From positions 1-9,879 of the forward strand of contig CAKOXR010000034.1 of the NCBI GenBank assembly GCA_934130215.1: a DNA stretch of 9,879 nucleotides. Reading direction: 5' to 3'. A program made the position numbers and the translations under genes. Below are positions 7,977 through 9,879 of this stretch, piece by piece. The DNA is from an uncultured Bacilli bacterium (GTDB taxonomy: Bacteria > Bacillota_I > Bacilli_A > RF39 > UBA660). Positions within the stretch are counted from its first letter, which is position 1. Each line of letters starts with the position of its first letter. The notes under the pieces were generated by a model. That model was not told the DNA's origin. It searched no databases and worked only from the letters and a program-made list of their open reading frames with translations.

Positions 7977-9020
7977 ATGATAAAATTTGTTCAGTATGGT
8001 TGTGGAAAGATGTCCCTTTATACTATGAGGTATGCTATTGAGAAGGGGTATGAGTTAGTTGGTGCGGTTGATATTAATCCTAATCTTATTGGTAAGGATA
8101 TTTCAGTTGTTTTGGGTGGTAATGATAAAGGGATTAAGATAACGGATGCTTCTTTAGCGGAAGATCTTCTTAAGTTAGTTAAGCCTGATATTGTTATTAT
8201 TACTACAATGAGTTTGTTAAATGATATAAAAGATTCTCTTTTATTGTGTTCTAAATTGGGTATTAATGCTATTACTACTTGTGAGGAAGCTTTTTTTCCT
8301 TTTAATTCGAATCCTGTTTTAACTTCGAAGATTGATAAACTTGCTAAGGAAAATAATTGCACTATTACTGGTAGTGGTTATCAAGATGCTTATTGGGGTA
8401 ATTTAATTTCTACTTTAGTGGGTTCTTGTGCTTCTATTAGGGAGATTAGGGGTAGTAGTTCTTATAATGTTGAGGATTATGGTATTGCTCTTGCTAAAGC
8501 TCATGGTGCTGGTTTAAGTGTTGATGAGTTTGATAGGGTTGTTGCTTCTGGTGATAATATTAGTGATTTTGATCGTAATAAATTGATTGAGAGTGGTAAT
8601 TTTTTGCCTAGTTATATGTGGAATACTAGTGGTTGGTTATGTGATAAGTTAAATCTTCATATTTTGAATCAATCTCAAAAGTGTGTTCCTCAGTTTAGTG
8701 ATTGTGATATTGATTCTAAGACTTTAGGTATGGTTATTAAAAAGGGTACTGCTACTGGTATGAGTGCTGTTGTTACGACTGATACTTTAGAGGGTATTAC
8801 TATTACTGCTGAGTGTATTGGTAAGGTTTATTCAAGTAATGATTTTGATTGTAATAATTGGTCTATTATTGGTGAACCTGATATTAATATGGTTATTAAT
8901 AGGCCTGCTACTGTTGAGTTAACTTGTGCAACTATTGTTAATAGGATTGAGGATGTTATAAATTCAGAGCCTGGTTTTGTTCCGACTAGTAGGATGGGTG
9001 AATTAAAAAATAGATTGTAA
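7977..9020 (+). CDS. 2,4-diaminopentanoate dehydrogenase-like NAD(P)-dependent oxidoreductase (dihydrodipicolinate-reductase-like)
   Basis: Known members of the family oxidatively deaminate 2,4-diaminopentanoate to 2-amino-4-oxopentanoate in clostridial ornithine fermentation. The 347 residues start with a Rossmann fold: GCGKM (8-12) as the GxGxM nucleotide loop and VDINP (31-35), with D32 likely to contact the ribose. TTCEEAFFP (100-108), TGSGYQDAYWG (131-141) and the C-terminal segment IGEPDINMVINRPATVELT (298-316), then VNRIEDVINSEPGFVPTS (321-338), resemble this family. The assignment is by motif memory, so substrate is uncertain. No other ornithine-degradation gene is in the window. Eleven cysteines are present. 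The gene starts 1 nt after gpmI, with AAGGA at 7966-7970. Its base and codon use is visibly richer in T and G than the genes before gpmI, with AAG outnumbering AAA 13 to 9 for lysine. Confidence 0.8.
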   Translation: MIKFVQYGCGKMSLYTMRYAIEKGYELVGAVDINPNLIGKDISVVLGGNDKGIKITDASLAEDLLKLVKPDIVIITTMSLLNDIKDSLLLCSKLGINAITTCEEAFFPFNSNPVLTSKIDKLAKENNCTITGSGYQDAYWGNLISTLVGSCASIREIRGSSSYNVEDYGIALAKAHGAGLSVDEFDRVVASGDNISDFDRNKLIESGNFLPSYMWNTSGWLCDKLNLHILNQSQKCVPQFSDCDIDSKTLGMVIKKGTATGMSAVVTTDTLEGITITAECIGKVYSSNDFDCNNWSIIGEPDINMVINRPATVELTCATIVNRIEDVINSEPGFVPTSRMGELKNRL

Positions 9021-9033
9021 ACCAAAAATGGTT
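9020..9033 (+). repeat. Short inverted repeat overlapping the rpsP promoter -35
   Basis: AACCA (9020-9024) and TGGTT (9029-9033) form a perfect 5-bp inverted repeat around AAAA. It begins in the stop codon of the dehydrogenase gene and ends in the first two bases of TTGACA. There is no T-tract, so it is not a terminator. It may be chance or a weak operator-like site. Confidence 0.3.
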
Positions 9034-9060
9034 GACAGTTAATTATAATTGTGATATTAT
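9032..9060 (+). promoter_or_regulatory. Strong putative sigma-A promoter for rpsP-khpA
   Basis: A perfect TTGACA (9032-9037) is followed after 17 nt by TATTAT (9055-9060, 5/6), preceded by TGA as an extended -10 (TGATATTAT). The start codon is 21 nt past the -10, with Shine-Dalgarno GGAGG at 9071-9075. This is the best-scoring promoter in the window, fitting a ribosomal protein gene. Confidence 0.88.
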
Positions 9061-9081
9061 TTATTTGAATGGAGGAATAAT

Positions 9082-9351
9082 ATGGTTAAAATTAGACTTA
9101 AAAGAATGGGAACTACTAAGAGACCTTTTTATAGAGTTGTAGTTGCTGATTCAAAGAGTCCTAGAGATGGACGTTCTATTGAAGAGATTGGTACATATAA
9201 TCCAGTTGCTAATCCTGCTGAAGTTAAAATTGATAAAGATCTTGCTATTAAATGGTTAAAGAATGGTGCAGAGCCTACTGATACTGTTCGTAATTTATTT
9301 AGTCAAACTGGTATTTTAAAAGAGTATCATGATATGAGAATGGGCAAATAA
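9082..9351 (+). CDS. rpsP: 30S ribosomal protein S16
   Basis: S16 binds 16S rRNA in the 5' domain and helps assemble the small subunit. The 89-residue length and the sequence are typical: [20 protein letters not shown] (2-21), [20 protein letters not shown] (22-41), the helix [20 protein letters not shown] (53-72) and a short basic tail. It has its own strong promoter and a GGAGG ribosome binding site. khpA begins 1 nt after the stop, the usual rpsP-khpA pairing. The commonly following rimM and trmD are absent here. Confidence 0.99.
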   Translation: MVKIRLKRMGTTKRPFYRVVVADSKSPRDGRSIEEIGTYNPVANPAEVKIDKDLAIKWLKNGAEPTDTVRNLFSQTGILKEYHDMRMGK

Positions 9352-9352
9352 G

Positions 9353-9601
9353 ATGGATAGGGTAGTTTATTTAGTTGATTATTTAGTTAAACAAATTGTT
9401 AAATATCCTGATAATGTTTCTGTTGAATTGGGTAATGATGATGATTCTTTTTCTGTTATTAATATTAATGTTGATGAAAGAGATATGGGTTCTATTATTG
9501 GTAAAGCTGGTAATGTTGCAAATTCAATAAGAACAATTGCTCAAGCTTCTGCTTATGCAAATGGAGAAAAAAAGGTTAAAGTGAATATTAATTCAATTTA
9601 A
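9353..9601 (+). CDS. khpA: KH-domain RNA-binding protein KhpA (YlqC family)
   Basis: KhpA is a small RNA-binding protein. In streptococci and other Bacillota it pairs with KhpB/Jag and affects cell elongation, probably through RNA. The 82 residues are one KH domain. The GxxG loop is GKAG (50-53) in the stretch MGSIIGKAGNVANSIRTIAQ (45-64), flanked by the strands SFSVININV (32-40) and KKVKVNIN (73-80). The start lies 1 nt after the rpsP stop and no strong Shine-Dalgarno is visible, so translation is probably coupled to rpsP. The last codons form the left part of a terminator hairpin. Confidence 0.95.
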   Translation: MDRVVYLVDYLVKQIVKYPDNVSVELGNDDDSFSVININVDERDMGSIIGKAGNVANSIRTIAQASAYANGEKKVKVNINSI

Positions 9602-9611
9602 CTTTTTTTTT
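9575..9611 (+). terminator. Intrinsic terminator at the end of khpA
   Basis: GTTAAA (9575-9580) pairs with TTTAAC (9597-9602). After a G-A mismatch, TGAAT (9582-9586) pairs with ATTCA (9591-9595) around an ATTA loop. Nine T residues (9603-9611) follow at once. The stem is AT-rich and so weak, but the position and long T-tract make it convincing. The TAA stop (9599-9601) lies in the right arm. Confidence 0.75.
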
Positions 9612-9612
9612 A

Positions 9613-9641
9613 TTGTTTTATTTTTTTTTATATGGTAAAAT
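9613..9641 (+). promoter_or_regulatory. Putative promoter with extended -10 for the secreted-protein gene
   Basis: TTGTTT (9613-9618, 3/6 to TTGACA) lies 17 nt before TAAAAT (9636-9641, 5/6), which is preceded by TGG as an extended -10. The -35 starts 1 nt after the T-tract of the khpA terminator. The start codon is 23 nt past the -10, with AGAAGG (9651-9656) as ribosome binding site. Confidence 0.65.
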
Positions 9642-9664
9642 ATATTAAGAAGAAGGTAAGAAAA

Positions 9665-9879
9665 ATGAAATTAAATAAAAAAGTATTTATAGGTGTATTA
9701 TCTATTATTTGTATGATTACTATAATAATTGGTAGTATAGCTTATTATAGAATTGTTGTAAATGGTTCAATTACTGGTAATACTGGTAATGCTGTCTTTG
9801 TTTTAAGGGATACTGTAGATGGTGAATCATGGAATAATAAGGTTATTAATTTAGGAACTATAAATCCTGGTGATAGTGG
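9665..9879 (+). CDS. Secreted or surface protein with SipW/TasA-like leader, N-terminal fragment (3' end outside window)
   Basis: The frame is open from ATG at 9665 to the window end, giving 71 complete codons. The N-terminus is MKLNKKVF followed by a hydrophobic helix (about 7-27, rich in Ile) ending GSIAYYRIVVNGS, then an extracellular part with SITGNTGNAVFVLRD (35-49) and VINLGTINPGDS (60-71). The layout recalls the TasA/camelysin group of secreted beta-sandwich proteins, whose leaders are cut by SipW-type signal peptidase and which often carry a PGD motif. This family call is inference; a generic membrane-anchored surface protein is the alternative. It has its own promoter, and AGAAGG plus correct spacing support the start. 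Confidence 0.7.
   Translation, partial: MKLNKKVFIGVLSIICMITIIIGSIAYYRIVVNGSITGNTGNAVFVLRDTVDGESWNNKVINLGTINPGDS

Noticed and set aside
8018..8362. Reverse-strand open frame of 114 codons inside the dehydrogenase gene
   Set aside because: It lies fully within a convincing forward gene, has no plausible ribosome binding site or family signature, and reads as the complement of T/G-rich codons.
8828..9025. Reverse-strand open frame of 65 codons at the end of the dehydrogenase gene
   Set aside because: It is antisense to a conserved C-terminal region, has no recognisable motif and no supporting promoter.
9603..9630. T-rich run considered as a separate repeat or regulatory element
   Set aside because: It is explained by the terminator T-tract followed by the next promoter's -35 and spacer.
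1..9879. Mollicute genetic code with TGA as tryptophan
   Set aside because: TGA ends four genes at natural family lengths and directly at start codons of the next genes, and tryptophans are encoded by TGG.

Overview
The window is a very AT-rich, fully forward-oriented stretch from a low-GC Gram-positive-type bacterium. The gene set (FtsL, a PASTA-bearing class B penicillin-binding protein, KhpA) points to Bacillota. TGA ends four complete genes (stops at 4269, 5359, 6483 and 7973) and tryptophan is TGG, so the Mycoplasma/Spiroplasma code does not apply. My best guess is an uncultured gut lineage of the Bacilli/Mollicutes-like type (RF39-like). This is an inference from composition and gene style, not a proven assignment.

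Layout. (1) 1-2850: the end of a division/cell-wall (dcw) operon, with the C-terminal half of rsmH, a short FtsL-like protein and an FtsI/PBP2B-like transpeptidase with two PASTA domains. (2) 2851-4290: a promoter, one gene for a poorly known single-pass membrane protein (proline-rich cytoplasmic repeats, one membrane helix, TPR-like outer repeats, lipocalin-like C-terminal domain) and a terminator. (3) 4299-9020: a second promoter and a tight four-gene unit: sugar-transfer-type ATP-grasp, GT4-type glycosyltransferase, GpmI phosphoglycerate mutase and a 2,4-diaminopentanoate-dehydrogenase-like oxidoreductase. The junctions are 4-nt overlap, 4-nt overlap and 1-nt gap. (4) 9032-9611: a strong promoter, rpsP, khpA and a terminator. 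(5) 9613-9879: another promoter and the first 71 codons of a secreted protein with a TasA/SipW-like leader, cut by the window edge.

How the parts work together. Regions 1 and 2 concern septal peptidoglycan synthesis and the cell envelope. The first two genes of region 3 probably help build or modify a surface glycan. They are co-transcribed with a glycolytic enzyme and an amino-acid-type dehydrogenase for no obvious pathway reason. Region 4 is translation and RNA binding.

All four promoters I can place share an extended -10 (TGRTANNAT) with a 17-nt spacer and a short leader. Both terminators carry the gene's stop codon inside the hairpin. No intergenic stretch exceeds about 90 bases, so there is no long unexplained gap. 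I see no tRNA, rRNA, CRISPR array, insertion sequence or recognised riboswitch.
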